From Cyanobacteria bacterium MH1_Bin12 (lineage in GTDB: Bacteria; Cyanobacteriota; Cyanobacteriia; Cyanobacteriales; Cyanobacteriaceae): DNA of 35,986 nt. The stretch is taken from NCBI GenBank assembly GCA_011088145.1, contig JAALKG010000002.1, positions 1 through 35,986 of the forward strand, in the 5' to 3' direction. The translations under genes were made by a program, and so were the position numbers. This document shows, piece after piece, positions 18,443 through 28,818 of the stretch (positions within the stretch are counted from its first letter, which is position 1; each line of letters begins with the position of its first letter). The notes below the pieces were generated by a model. It was not told where the DNA came from. It saw only the letters and a program-made list of their open reading frames with translations, and searched no databases.

Positions 18443-19795
18443 ATGAGTTTCCATCAAATATTATTAAGAATTGGTGGAGTTTTACTTTTAATTGCCATCA
18501 ATGCTTTTTTTGTAACCGCTGAATTTGCCATCGTCTCTGTCAGAAAATCTCGTATTGACCATTTAGTCATGAATGGAGACTTAGCAGCCCAAACAGTACA
18601 ATCGCTACAAAACCGTTTGGACAGACTACTTTCTACCACTCAATTGGGTATCACCCTCTCTAGTCTAGCATTAGGTTGGATCGGAGAAGTGACGATCGCT
18701 ATATTTTTACAAGATATAATTGCTAATTTACCACTATCAGAACACATTATTCAACGGTTAACTCACTCTGTTGCCATACCCATTGCCTTTTTCTGCCTAG
18801 TTTATTTGCAAATAGTCTTAGGAGAATTATGTCCTAAATCTTTAGCATTATTATATCCTGAACAACTAGCCCGAATTCTAGCACCTTCTGTGAGTGTTAT
18901 TACCCGTATTTTTAAACCTTTTATTGATATTTTGAATAAATCTACCCAATGTTTATTAAAATTAGTAGGGGTTGAATACACAGGGCAAGGTTGGTATAAA
19001 CAAGTCACTTCAGAAGAATTACAATTAATTATCAATACAGAAAAAAGTTCTTCTGGTTTGGAAGCCGAAGAAAGAGAATGGTTAAATAATGTCTTTGAAT
19101 TTGGAGATGTCGAAGCATCAGAGGTAATGACTCCTCGGGTTAATATCAAAGCTTTAAATATATCAGCTACTTATAAAGATTTACTCGAAGAAGTTGCTAA
19201 AACCAGACATGCTCGTTTTCCTGTCATCGGAGAATCCTTAGATGATATTCATGGTGTAATTGATTTAAAAACTTGTGTTTCAGTTTTGGCTGATGATTCT
19301 GTCAATTTGAATACACCTTTAACAAAATTCATTAAGCCAATTCGTTTTTTTAATGAATCAATTTTATTAAGTGACTTATTAACTACTATGCAGAATTGTC
19401 GCCTCAAAATGGTAGTAATTGTTGATGAATATGGTGGTACATCAGGTTTAGTGACAAAACAAGATTTAATTAGTGAGATTTTGGGTAATGAAGTGGGTGA
19501 AGAAGGAGAGCATGAATCTTTGATTACAGTTATCGATGAACAAAATTTTCTGGTTGCAGCACAAATTGATTTAGATGAACTAAATGATTTATTAGATTTT
19601 AATTTACCTTTGATTGATGATTATCAAACTTTAGGAGGTTTCGTTGTTTATCACTGGCAAAAAATTCCTCAACTTCATGAAACTTTCTATTTTGATAATT
19701 TTCAGTTTAAAATTGTGGATATTGATGGCCCTAAAATCAATCAAATTAAAATTACGGTGGGTGGATTCAATTCAAATACTCCTCAGAATATTTGA
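18443..19795 (+). CDS. CNNM/CBS-domain transporter-like protein (HlyC/CorC family)
   Basis: 450 aa from ATG 18443, which has GGAG 9 bases upstream; an upstream TTG at 18422 is less likely. The N-terminal DUF21 (CNNM) membrane domain (about 1-190) contains VTAEFAIVSVRKSRI and LGELCPKSLALLYPE. Two CBS domains follow (about 210-330, with EVMTPRVNIKAL and VVIVDEYGGTSGLV). The CorC_HlyC domain is at the end. Bacterial members are linked to magnesium or cobalt efflux rather than haemolysis. The frame is intact; it ends in TGA. It is a single-gene unit. Confidence 0.9.
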   Translation: MSFHQILLRIGGVLLLIAINAFFVTAEFAIVSVRKSRIDHLVMNGDLAAQTVQSLQNRLDRLLSTTQLGITLSSLALGWIGEVTIAIFLQDIIANLPLSEHIIQRLTHSVAIPIAFFCLVYLQIVLGELCPKSLALLYPEQLARILAPSVSVITRIFKPFIDILNKSTQCLLKLVGVEYTGQGWYKQVTSEELQLIINTEKSSSGLEAEEREWLNNVFEFGDVEASEVMTPRVNIKALNISATYKDLLEEVAKTRHARFPVIGESLDDIHGVIDLKTCVSVLADDSVNLNTPLTKFIKPIRFFNESILLSDLLTTMQNCRLKMVVIVDEYGGTSGLVTKQDLISEILGNEVGEEGEHESLITVIDEQNFLVAAQIDLDELNDLLDFNLPLIDDYQTLGGFVVYHWQKIPQLHETFYFDNFQFKIVDIDGPKINQIKITVGGFNSNTPQNI

Positions 19796-19882
19796 ATAAC
19801 TTATTTTAACTTTTTCAATAAGTCTTAAATTATCTATAATTTTATTGTCAACCGTTCATTTTGAATTGTCCATTGTCATACT

Positions 19883-20233
19883 ATGCCATTAATTAAAGTT
19901 CAAACATCTATTGAAAATCTCGATCGAAAAGACGTTAAAATTCTACTGACTAATTTATCGAGTAAATTAGCCAAACATTTAGGCAAACCAGAATCGTATG
20001 TTATGACCAGTTTTGAAGCTGATGTTTCCATGACTTTTGGAGGAACTTTTGAACCGACTTGTTATCTAGAAGTCAAAAGTGTTGGTACCATGAGTAGCAG
20101 TCAAACCAAAAATATGAGTCAAGATTTTTGTACTGTAATTAGTGATAGTTTAGGAATAGCTAAAAATCGTATTTATATTGAATTTGCTGATGCTCAGGGT
20201 TATCTTTGGGGTTGGAATGCTTCTACTTTTTAA
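19883..20233 (+). CDS. MIF/phenylpyruvate tautomerase family protein
   Basis: 116 aa. It starts MPLIKVQTSI, exposing the catalytic N-terminal Pro after Met removal. It keeps the family features KPESYVMTSFEAD, MTFGGTFEPTCYLEVKSVG and IYIEFADAQGYLWGWNASTF, so it is a full-length macrophage-migration-inhibitory-factor-like tautomerase trimer subunit. The physiological substrate in cyanobacteria is not established. It ends 113 bases before the convergent sqdB gene. Confidence 0.9.
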   Translation: MPLIKVQTSIENLDRKDVKILLTNLSSKLAKHLGKPESYVMTSFEADVSMTFGGTFEPTCYLEVKSVGTMSSSQTKNMSQDFCTVISDSLGIAKNRIYIEFADAQGYLWGWNASTF

Positions 20234-20290
20234 AATTTGAGATTTATGATAATTGATCAGATTTAAATTATTCAGAATTTCAAAGAAAAA

Positions 20291-20320
20291 ACCCCTCACT
20301 GCAATCAACTTGTGTGGGGT
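20291..20320 (-). terminator. Terminator of sqdB
   Basis: ACCCCTCAC pairs with GTGTGGGGT with one mismatch. On the minus strand it is followed at once by a run of six T, which fits intrinsic termination of sqdB. Confidence 0.75.
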
Positions 20321-20346
20321 ATATTAAAGATTCGTTAATCTATTTT

Positions 20347-21507
<1,161 letters not shown>

Positions 21508-21639
21508 TTAATTTAATCTATCAATATGTAGGTTAATGTACCAATTATTGGCACATCTGTGATCATTGTAAAGTTATTTTTTTGATTAATCTAAAATTAT
21601 ACAGTATCATTTTTTGAGAATGTCGAGTTGATGGTACTG

Positions 21640-22773
21640 TCAATTAGCATAAATAGTGGAAGTCACTCGATTATTACTATTGCCTTCAACTGTGATATTT
21701 TTATTTTTTAAGTTACCTTTTGCACTTTTTCCTGTAACTTTCAAATCAGGTGCTAATTGTTGATAGTAAACATTACCATAGGCATTGATTTGTTGATTAT
21801 TTAAATTCCAATTTAAACTATTAGCATATAGTTGGGCTTGATTTTCTGTGGTTTTACCATAAATTCCTCCTTCTAAATTGACTTGATTATTCGTCAAATT
21901 AAACTTACCTTGATTAGCGGTTATGGTTGTTCCTTGTTTTGGTTGTACTAATGTTATCGCTTGATTAGATTCCATTTCTCTTTCGATATAGAACCAAGTA
22001 ATTTTAGTGGCGGCAGCTTGTAAAAGTGGTTGAAAAGATTGATATTCTATATTACCATTGACGATCGCTATATTAGTCTCTAAATCTATTTGTATTTGAT
22101 CTGTTTTTAACCGATCAGTTACTATTTTATCTTCATAACGTACAATATCTAATCTTTCATTGCCGATAACTTTATTCTCTTCAATTTGCCAATACAAATG
22201 TTGAGTTTTTAACTGTAAAGATGGTTCACTTGTTGTCGCAATAATATCTTTTTCTAATTCTAAAACCTGACTTTTTGTATTATATTTTCCTTGCTGTGCT
22301 AATACTACCAATTTAGCATGACTAACTTTAATAGACTCTTCTCCAGTCATGGTCATAATATTTTCTTCTGGTAACCAAATAACTTCTTCTCCCCTTAATT
22401 CAGCTTCATTTCGAGGATCGACTACAATAATATTTTCTTCTAAATAAATCTGTTTTCCACCATTTTTTAGCTCACCTTTATCTGCACTAATTTGTAAAAT
22501 TAATTTATCATTATCAAATAAATTAGCTGTCATTTTTTCTAGAATAGCTATTTTTTGATCTGGAGAGTAAGTAGTTTTTTCTGTTTTTAACCGCCATAAT
22601 ATTTCTCCTTCAGGATTAGATTGTTCTAAAGTAGAATTAGATAGAGTCAAACCGGGTTTTATTTCTCTTGTTAATTGAGAATCATTATTCTGGTCAACTG
22701 ATTTATTTCCAGTCTGACAACTGACTAATAATAAACATAGAAAAAAAAGCTTAATTTTATTGTTTAATATCAT
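21640..22773 (-). CDS. LptC-like lipoprotein (LPS export / OstA-like)
   Basis: 377 aa. The N-terminus MILNNKIKLFFLCLLLVSCQ has a lipobox (LLVSC), so the mature protein is probably lipid-anchored. The body is a series of short beta-strand repeats (ISADKGELKNGGKQIYLEEN, ANQGKFNLTNNQVNLEGG, and similar) typical of the LptC/OstA-N jelly-roll fold. Cyanobacterial LptC proteins are longer than in E. coli, as here. It probably carries LPS across the periplasm to LptD. The frame is intact. No other lpt gene is nearby. Confidence 0.85.
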   Translation of the reverse strand: MILNNKIKLFFLCLLLVSCQTGNKSVDQNNDSQLTREIKPGLTLSNSTLEQSNPEGEILWRLKTEKTTYSPDQKIAILEKMTANLFDNDKLILQISADKGELKNGGKQIYLEENIIVVDPRNEAELRGEEVIWLPEENIMTMTGEESIKVSHAKLVVLAQQGKYNTKSQVLELEKDIIATTSEPSLQLKTQHLYWQIEENKVIGNERLDIVRYEDKIVTDRLKTDQIQIDLETNIAIVNGNIEYQSFQPLLQAAATKITWFYIEREMESNQAITLVQPKQGTTITANQGKFNLTNNQVNLEGGIYGKTTENQAQLYANSLNWNLNNQQINAYGNVYYQQLAPDLKVTGKSAKGNLKNKNITVEGNSNNRVTSTIYAN

Positions 22774-22857
22774 AAGATTGAGCTACTTTTTAAAAGTAAC
22801 ATTGAATTATAAAAGCTCAATTATACTTTAGAATGGATTAATTCATCTTGCACTCAA

Positions 22858-23109
22858 TCAGACAACCTCCGCCACTACGTGATCAACAAATAGAATTCCA
22901 TTAAGATGATCCAATTCATGTTGAATAATACGAGCAATAAAGCCATTATATTCTTGCTTTTGCCAATGACCATCACGACTAAGATATTTAACTTCTACGT
23001 TTTGAAACCGATTGACTGTACCTCTTTTCTCTTTGACACTCAAACAACCTTCAACACCTGCTTCCATTTGTTTAGAATGATTAACAATCTTTTGAATAAA
23101 ATAGGCAAC
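22858..23109 (-). pseudogene. def: Peptide deformylase, N-terminal half missing
   Basis: What remains is the C-terminal half: EAGVEGCLSV with the metal-binding Cys (motif 2) and IIQHELDHLNGILFVDHV with HExxH (motif 3). The frame is open back to 23109, where a TAG stops it. The N-terminal GxGLAAPQ motif and surrounding ~90 residues are absent, and nothing upstream encodes them. The Pro that usually follows EGCLSV is Lys. A start at ATG 23067 would give a 69-aa fragment. Deformylase is essential in bacteria, so another copy must exist elsewhere. Confidence 0.85.
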
Positions 23110-23223
23110 CTAAATGCGTATTAGCTTAAATATAACATTTACGCTTTTGAGATATTTGGCTATCAGCTTTAGATAATTTTTGTAAATTGGGACTTTATTT
23201 TCATGCAAGTGCCTAAGTAATAA

Positions 23224-24069
23224 CTAACAAGGATTATGAAAGGGTAGAAAACTATAAGGAATAAAAATGAGAATTAGCCAAACTACTTGCCACCAATTAA
23301 ACTTAAATTGATGATTTTCCTCTAATAAATTATTAATTCTCTCTTCTAGACGATCGTCATTGAATGGACATTGTAACATTAAATTCAATGATTGTTTTTG
23401 TTTAACAGTTGCTGATGTAACAGTTACTAATGATTCGGCTATTAACAAAAAATCAACTTTTTCAGCTGCTTTTTTGTCGGCTCTTAGTTCTCTTAATAGT
23501 AATAAATTTTGCCAATTAGTTTCATTATTAGGAAATAAAAATGCGATCTTTTTTAAATAAAATAACCAGAAAAAAAAGAAAGGATCTTTATAGGTTTTAT
23601 GGGCATTTTCGTGGGCAATTACAGCGTTTAAATGATCTTTTGATAGTAATTGTATTAATCCTTCACTGATGACTAATTGCGATCGCAAAAATCCCACTTG
23701 AGCAGCGTAAGGGAAAGAACTATTTAAAATTTTAACTTCTTGATTATCTATATTCGTAGAGGAATATTCTTTGATTAAAAGTAATGATTTACGTAAATTC
23801 AAAAAACTTTTAAAAAGAATAATAATTGCAAATATAACATAAAATAAAGCAGAATAATAGCTAAATTTACTAGCTTTTATACCCCACATTTCCCCTTGAT
23901 AACCCATCAACGTAATAGTTAAACAAGTCATTAATAAAATCAAGGGAGGAAAAGCAAAGAAAAATAAGGATAATCCCCACTTTTTCTCCTGTTTGATTAT
24001 CGTCAATTTACTGATTAATCGAACAGTATAAGCAATAGTTAAAACAATTATTAGTAGAACTAGGTGCAT
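23224..24069 (-). CDS. M56-family (BlaR1-like) membrane metallopeptidase
   Basis: 281 aa from ATG 24069, which lies one base after the blaI stop; the frame continues to 24129 but overlaps blaI. Hydrophobic segments flank a zinc site HENAH (AVIAHENAHKTY). As in BlaR1/MecR1, this domain cleaves a BlaI-type repressor on signalling, but the C-terminal sensor domain is absent here, so what it senses is unknown. It is translationally coupled to blaI, forming a repressor-protease pair. Such pairs are common in cyanobacteria outside beta-lactam resistance. Confidence 0.85.
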   Translation of the reverse strand: MHLVLLIIVLTIAYTVRLISKLTIIKQEKKWGLSLFFFAFPPLILLMTCLTITLMGYQGEMWGIKASKFSYYSALFYVIFAIIILFKSFLNLRKSLLLIKEYSSTNIDNQEVKILNSSFPYAAQVGFLRSQLVISEGLIQLLSKDHLNAVIAHENAHKTYKDPFFFFWLFYLKKIAFLFPNNETNWQNLLLLRELRADKKAAEKVDFLLIAESLVTVTSATVKQKQSLNLMLQCPFNDDRLEERINNLLEENHQFKFNWWQVVWLILIFIPYSFLPFHNPC

Positions 24070-24070
24070 T

Positions 24071-24493
24071 TTATTCTTTTCCTTCTCTTTGTTGACGAAT
24101 TTCAGATAAGCGATTGGCAATTGCTTCAATCTGTTCGATACTATGACTATCTAAATCTCCTGCAAAAGAAGCAACGACTTCGGGATTACTTATCGCCAAA
24201 AAATTATTTAACTGCTCATAGGATTTGATTGCTTGAGCTTGTTGACGAGAAACTAAGGGTTGCCAATAAAAAGCACGACCTCTTTTTTCATAGGTTAACC
24301 AACCTTTTTTCATTAACCGTTGTAAAACTGTCATTACAGAAGCATAAGCCAATTCTCTTTGAGAATCATTGAGAATCTGCTCATGAATATTTTTCGCTGT
24401 AGCACCATCAAAGTCCCAAATGATATTTAGTATTTCTTTTTCTAAAAATCCTAATGATAATTTTTCTGGTTGATACTTCGGTAAAAAAGACAT
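24071..24493 (-). CDS. BlaI/MecI/CopY-family transcriptional repressor
   Basis: 140 aa. The winged-helix part (LGFLEKEILNIIWDFDGATA, then SVMTVLQRLMKKGWLTYEKR and GRAFYWQPLVSRQQA) is the BlaI signature. The C-terminal dimerisation region has weak helices. It likely represses its own operon with the M56 protease gene downstream. A dyad that may be an operator lies about 40-60 bases upstream of the start (24535-24554). Confidence 0.88.
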   Translation of the reverse strand: MSFLPKYQPEKLSLGFLEKEILNIIWDFDGATAKNIHEQILNDSQRELAYASVMTVLQRLMKKGWLTYEKRGRAFYWQPLVSRQQAQAIKSYEQLNNFLAISNPEVVASFAGDLDSHSIEQIEAIANRLSEIRQQREGKE

Positions 24494-24534
24494 AATATTG
24501 CGATAGTTGTGGTTAATATTTAAGAATTTACACG

Positions 24535-24554
24535 TTCACAGTATTCGTGGTGAA
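24535..24554. promoter_or_regulatory. Possible BlaI operator dyad
   Basis: TTCAC (24535-24539) and GTGAA (24550-24554) form a spaced perfect 5-bp dyad, 42 bases upstream of the blaI start. Function is inferred only from placement. Confidence 0.3.
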
Positions 24555-24845
24555 ATCGATCGATTTAAGGATTTTACTTTTACAGTTAAATTGAGAATCT
24601 TGTTAATAATAGTTTGTTGTCGATTATTAAGCCTGTTCCATATTTTAGCTTACTCTGGAAACAGTCGATGGTAAAAACCTTGTGAAAATAAGCAACTAAT
24701 TTCAACACAACCAGCAAGTAGGAAATGCTAAATATATCCAAGCCATAGTAGTAAAAGTTTTAGTCATTCTCAATTCTCATAACTCCTATCCTCACAATTC
24801 CACTTTTTCAGTAATTCTAAGTATAAGTAATATCTGAATTGAATG

Positions 24846-24875
24846 TTGCCAACGACCATCATTTTGCGTTAGAAT
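24846..24875 (+). promoter_or_regulatory. tRNA-Ser promoter
   Basis: TTGCCA (24846-24851), an 18-base spacer and TAGAAT (24870-24875) make a good sigma-70 type promoter directly upstream of the tRNA. Confidence 0.6.
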
Positions 24876-24892
24876 GTCAAATGTTTGATGTT

Positions 24893-24982
24893 GGAGAGAT
24901 GGCTGAGCGGTTGAAAGCGGCTTCCTGCTAAGAAGTTATGGGTTGTTAAGGCCTATCGAGGGTTCGAATCCCTCTCTCTCCG
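24893..24982 (+). tRNA. trnS: tRNA-Ser (GCU anticodon)
   Basis: 90 nt. Acceptor GGAGAGA pairs with TCTCTCC and the anticodon loop is CTGCTAA (GCT) in a CTTC/GAAG stem. The long variable arm typical of class II tRNAs is present, the T arm is GAGGG-TTCGAAT-CCCTC and the discriminator is G. CCA is not encoded. Confidence 0.95.
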
Positions 24983-25346
24983 TATTATTTCATGATTTAT
25001 CAAAATTGCTTTTGATGATTTGCACAAGAATGATCACAAAAGTTTTTTGTCCCTTTAATGAATCTTCATTATTGTAATTTTAAGAATATATTTTGCTTCG
25101 TTAACTACTTTTTCACTTCAAGAATTAATAAAAGTTCCAAGATTATTACCTGCAATAATAAAAATATTTCTACCTAACAGTTGTTACTTCATAGTTCTAA
25201 ATTCTGCTATATCATTAATACTAGGGTGTAATGAATGAGATTCTGAATTGTTGAGTCTTGTGCCTAACATCACATTAAATCAGTAAATAACAGAAAAATT
25301 TATTGTCAATTATTAATTATTAATTATTAATTATTAATTATCTTTT
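24983..25346. other. Intergenic region upstream of recQ
   Basis: 364 bases without a gene. It ends in a heptamer array (25308-25341, listed separately) that runs almost to the recQ start, so the array occupies the expected ribosome-binding region. Confidence 0.5.
25308..25341. repeat. Heptamer tandem repeat (AATTATT), about 4.9 copies
   Basis: Four full copies of AATTATT plus AATTAT lie immediately before recQ. Heptameric short tandem repeats (STRR) are a known feature of many cyanobacterial genomes. There is no Shine-Dalgarno sequence between the array and the ATG. Confidence 0.85.
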
Positions 25347-27479
25347 ATGTCCTCTTTACAACAAGCATTAAAAAAATACTTTGGTTATGATACTTTTCGT
25401 GATGGACAAGAAGAAATTATTGCTCACGCATTGGCAAATAAAGACTTATTGGTAATTATGCCCACTGGTGGCGGCAAGTCTCTTTGTTTTCAACTACCTG
25501 CTTTACTAAAAAAAGGTGTAACTATTGTGGTTTCTCCATTGATTTCCCTGATGCAAGATCAAGTTACCTCCTTGCAAGATAATGGTATTAATGCGACTTT
25601 TCTTAATAGTACCTTAGATTACAATGAAGTTCGTCGTCGTGAAGATGATATTTTAGCGGGTAAAATCAAGTTAGTTTATTTAGCACCAGAAAGATTAGTT
25701 AGCGATCGCTTTCGAGATTTTTTAGATAGAATTAATCAAACTATCTCCATTTCTGGTTTTGCCATTGATGAAGCCCATTGCATCTCAGAATGGGGGCATG
25801 ATTTTCGCCAAGAATATCGACAGCTAAAACAGTTACGTTCACGTTTTCCCCATGTTTCTTTAATGGCATTAACCGCAACAGCCACCCCCAGAGTCCAACA
25901 GGATATGATACGTCAATTAAATCTGCGTAATCCGACTATTCGTCGCTTTAGTTTTAATCGTGCCAATCTTTATTATGAAGTACAATCTCGTCACAAACGT
26001 ACTCACCCACAAATTTTAAACTTAATTAATCGTATATCTGGTTCAGGAATAATTTACTGTTTTGCTCGTAAAACTACTGAAGAATTAGCAGAAGGCTTGC
26101 AAAAAAATGGTATTTTGGCATTACCTTATCATGGTGGTTTAAGTGATAAAATTAGAGCGGAAAATCAAGATAAATTTATTCGTGATGATGTACAAATAAT
26201 TGTTGCTACCCTCGCTTTTGGTATGGGTATTAATAAACCAGATGTACGTTTTGTAATTCATCATGATTTACCTAAAAATTTAGAAAGTTATTATCAAGAA
26301 TCAGGAAGAGCAGGAAGAGATGGAGAATCGGCAAAATGTATTTTACTTTATAGCTCTAGTGATGAGGTTAAACTCAACTATTTTATTAAACAAAAAGAGA
26401 ATTTAGCAGAACAAAAAATAGCTCGTGAACAATTAAAAAAAGTCTTAGCATATGCTGAAACAAATTATTGTCGTCGTATTGTTCAATTAGGTTATTTTGG
26501 CGAAAAATTTAAAGGTGATTGTGAAGGTTGTGACAACTGTTTAAATCCTCCTCAAAAGCAAGATTGGACGATCGAATCTCAAAAGTTTTTGTCCTGTGTT
26601 GCCCGTACTCAAGAAAGATTTGGTGCCAAACGAATTATTGATGTTTTAAGAGGTTCAAAAGGAAAAAAAATTTATGAATATGGTCATCATTTACTTACTA
26701 CCTATGGTATAGGAAAAGATCATAGTGAAGAAGAATGGAAACATTTAGCTCGTTCTTTAGTTTTTCAAGGATTAGTGAATCAGACCAATGATGGTTACAA
26801 CATTTTAAAATTAAACAAACAAAGTTGGCTAATTTTAAGACAGAAAAAAAAAGTAGAAATTGCCATATCTAATAATGATAATTTATCTCAAATAAAAAAA
26901 GAGAGTCCGAGACAATTACAAGCAGAATTGTTACTAGAAAGACTTAAACAATTAAGAAAAAAATTAGCTGATCGAGAAAATATTGCACCCTATGTTATTT
27001 TTGGTGATTCAACCTTAAAATTGATGGCACAAATGCAACCTCAAACTTTAAATATATTAGGTAAATTATCAGGAATTACAGAATATAAATTAAATAAATA
27101 TGGTAACCATTTTGTGCAAGAAATACTCGCTTTTTCCCATGAACAAATAATGCCTTCCGCCTTACCCAGCAACACACAAATGAAAACATTGCAATTATAT
27201 CAACAAGGTTTAACTCTGTCAGAGATTTCTCACAAAAGAGGATTTTCAATAAGTACCATAACAGAACATATTAGTGAGTTGATTGAACTAAATCAACCAA
27301 TTGATATTAATAATTTTGTTGACCAAAAAATTCAGCAAGAAATTATTAAAGGAATTAATCAAATTGGAGATACATCTTTAAAAATAATTAAAGAACACTT
27401 ACAAGATATGTATAATTACGATCAAATTAAATTGGTGAGAGCTTGGTATCGAAGACAAAAAAGAGAAAATTACACCTAA
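25347..27479 (+). CDS. recQ: ATP-dependent DNA helicase RecQ
   Basis: 710 aa, intact. Helicase core: FRDGQEEIIAHAL (Q-motif region), Walker A MPTGGGKSLCFQLPAL, motif II DEAHCISEWGHDFR, motif III LTATATPRVQ, motif VI QESGRAGRDG. The RQC zinc-binding part includes CRR with CEGCDNC. An HRDC domain (about 535-605, LLERLKQLRKKLADREN) and a C-terminal HTH-like part (about 615-710) follow. It unwinds forked and recombination intermediates 3' to 5'. The frame is clean despite the surrounding gene decay. Confidence 0.96.
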   Translation: MSSLQQALKKYFGYDTFRDGQEEIIAHALANKDLLVIMPTGGGKSLCFQLPALLKKGVTIVVSPLISLMQDQVTSLQDNGINATFLNSTLDYNEVRRREDDILAGKIKLVYLAPERLVSDRFRDFLDRINQTISISGFAIDEAHCISEWGHDFRQEYRQLKQLRSRFPHVSLMALTATATPRVQQDMIRQLNLRNPTIRRFSFNRANLYYEVQSRHKRTHPQILNLINRISGSGIIYCFARKTTEELAEGLQKNGILALPYHGGLSDKIRAENQDKFIRDDVQIIVATLAFGMGINKPDVRFVIHHDLPKNLESYYQESGRAGRDGESAKCILLYSSSDEVKLNYFIKQKENLAEQKIAREQLKKVLAYAETNYCRRIVQLGYFGEKFKGDCEGCDNCLNPPQKQDWTIESQKFLSCVARTQERFGAKRIIDVLRGSKGKKIYEYGHHLLTTYGIGKDHSEEEWKHLARSLVFQGLVNQTNDGYNILKLNKQSWLILRQKKKVEIAISNNDNLSQIKKESPRQLQAELLLERLKQLRKKLADRENIAPYVIFGDSTLKLMAQMQPQTLNILGKLSGITEYKLNKYGNHFVQEILAFSHEQIMPSALPSNTQMKTLQLYQQGLTLSEISHKRGFSISTITEHISELIELNQPIDINNFVDQKIQQEIIKGINQIGDTSLKIIKEHLQDMYNYDQIKLVRAWYRRQKRENYT

Positions 27480-27586
27480 AATACCTTCAAGTGTAATTTA
27501 TTGCTCCTGAATTTAAAGCGATCGATTCAGATAATATTATGATCAGTAGAGTTGATATTCAATCAATGATAGACGATCGCTTGACA

Positions 27587-27811
27587 CTATTGATCTTCAG
27601 GAGGATATTTTTGAAGGTAAGCATCCATTTCCTCCAAAGAAACAAGTTGTTTAAGTCCTTCTTGACGAGAAAGCATAACAACTTGAGCCATTCTACCCAT
27701 TTCACCATCTCCCAAATCAGATTGAGCCAATTCGTCTAAAAATTCGTGATAAACTTCATCCAAACGGCGATAAAATTTGAATCTTAAATCCTGAGATTTT
27801 AATTTTTGCAT
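27587..27811 (-). CDS. Small conserved-looking protein of unknown function
   Basis: 74 aa from ATG 27811, chosen because a strong GGAGGT lies upstream; an upstream start at 27889 would not use it. The protein is helical and charged (SQDLRFKFYRRLDEVYHEFL, then GEMGRMAQVVMLSRQEGLKQ). I do not recognise the family. It lies between convergent recQ and upstream ssb on the same strand, 161 bases after ssb. Confidence 0.7.
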   Translation of the reverse strand: MQKLKSQDLRFKFYRRLDEVYHEFLDELAQSDLGDGEMGRMAQVVMLSRQEGLKQLVSLEEMDAYLQKYPPEDQ

Positions 27812-27912
27812 TATTGTTATTTTTACCTCCTGTCTTCTTGTATAACTACGAGAATTAATCTTAATAAACCTGAATTCGGGATCAGCCAAAAACCTGATAT
27901 TTTCGTACCCAA

Positions 27913-27972
27913 TTAACTATTAACTATTAGCTATTAGCTTTTCAAATTACAAATTATTAATTATTAATTATT
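27913..27972. repeat. Heptamer repeats TTARCTA and AATTATT
   Basis: TTAACTA, TTAACTA, TTAGCTA and TTAGCTT lie in tandem at 27913-27940, then three copies of AATTATT at 27952-27972 that run to the end of ssb. The second unit is the same as the array before recQ. Confidence 0.75.
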
Positions 27973-28398
27973 TTAAAAAGGCATCTCATCCAAATTAACC
28001 CCTTCAATTGGCTCATTATCATCTTCGGTATCCAAAGCACCATCCGACTGATAATTATTCATATCCACCACATTATTATCAGAAGTCGAGCCAGTTGAAC
28101 TTGAAAGAGGATAAATATGAGAAATAGTTATTTCAGCAACTTTTTCCTTATATCCTTGTCTTTCCTGCAAATCCATCTTCAAACGTCCCGTTAAAACAAC
28201 TTGATCCCCTTCATGGTATTGTTGCTGAACATCCGTTGCTAAGTTACCCCATGCGACAGCTTTTAGAGTATTAGGAGGACTGTCAGGTGCAGTAGATTCA
28301 AACTCAACCATCATATCAGTGACGGCTAGTTGATTGTCTTGAATATATCTTAATTGAGGACTACGAACTATTTTAGCCAATAAAACACAACTATTCAT
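27973..28398 (-). CDS. ssb: Single-stranded DNA-binding protein
   Basis: 141 aa. An OB-fold domain covers about 1-105 (MNSCVLLAKIVRSPQLRYIQ, LKAVAWGNLATDVQQQYHEG, DQVVLTGRLKMD). A Ser/Asn/Asp-rich linker leads to an acidic tip ending NLDEMPF, a variant of the C-terminal peptide that recruits repair proteins. It coats single-stranded DNA during replication and repair. The length and tail fit the shorter cyanobacterial SSB-type protein. The frame is intact. Confidence 0.9.
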   Translation of the reverse strand: MNSCVLLAKIVRSPQLRYIQDNQLAVTDMMVEFESTAPDSPPNTLKAVAWGNLATDVQQQYHEGDQVVLTGRLKMDLQERQGYKEKVAEITISHIYPLSSSTGSTSDNNVVDMNNYQSDGALDTEDDNEPIEGVNLDEMPF

Positions 28399-28818
28399 GG
28401 TATTTCTTTATTTTTCTTACTCAATGACGAGCTAATGATAATTAATTAATTACTATTTTGCCATAATTATACAATTCATTTGTACTTATGGGGAGAAATT
28501 TATTGAACAAATGTGATTTAAAAACTCATTTTATTCAAAAAATGAATACCTAAGCAGACTCCAAATAATTGAAAATTCTGGTTGTGTAACATCAGATATT
28601 CACCATCAAGAAAAAAAATCCTCATCCTTTACCTTACGAATGTTAATTTTTTATTCTCGATCGCATCTCTAAATATAATTTAAACTTATTTCTTTTAAAA
28701 GTAAATATCACCTTACAAAAGCATTTTTATGGCTAACGGCTAGGTTATTATATACTTTTCCTATTTATAATTTATGTAGCGACTTGCTTGACAGCTTCAA
28801 AATTGATTCATCATTCAT
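28399..28818. other. Intergenic region between ssb and cupA
   Basis: 420 bases between divergent ssb and cupA, presumably containing both promoters. It contains no trace that I can see of ndhF3 or ndhD3, which precede cupA in many cyanobacteria. Confidence 0.5.

Larger units (their letters stand above)
24494..24892. other. Intergenic region upstream of blaI and tRNA-Ser
   Basis: 399 bases. No gene is supported. It holds the probable blaI promoter/operator near 24535 and, at the right end, the tRNA-Ser promoter (24846-24875). The middle holds no recognisable structure. Confidence 0.5.

Noticed and set aside
24983-25346. Small RNA gene between tRNA-Ser and recQ
   Set aside because: No stable hairpin with a T-run or recognised RNA motif; the most structured part is a simple heptamer array.
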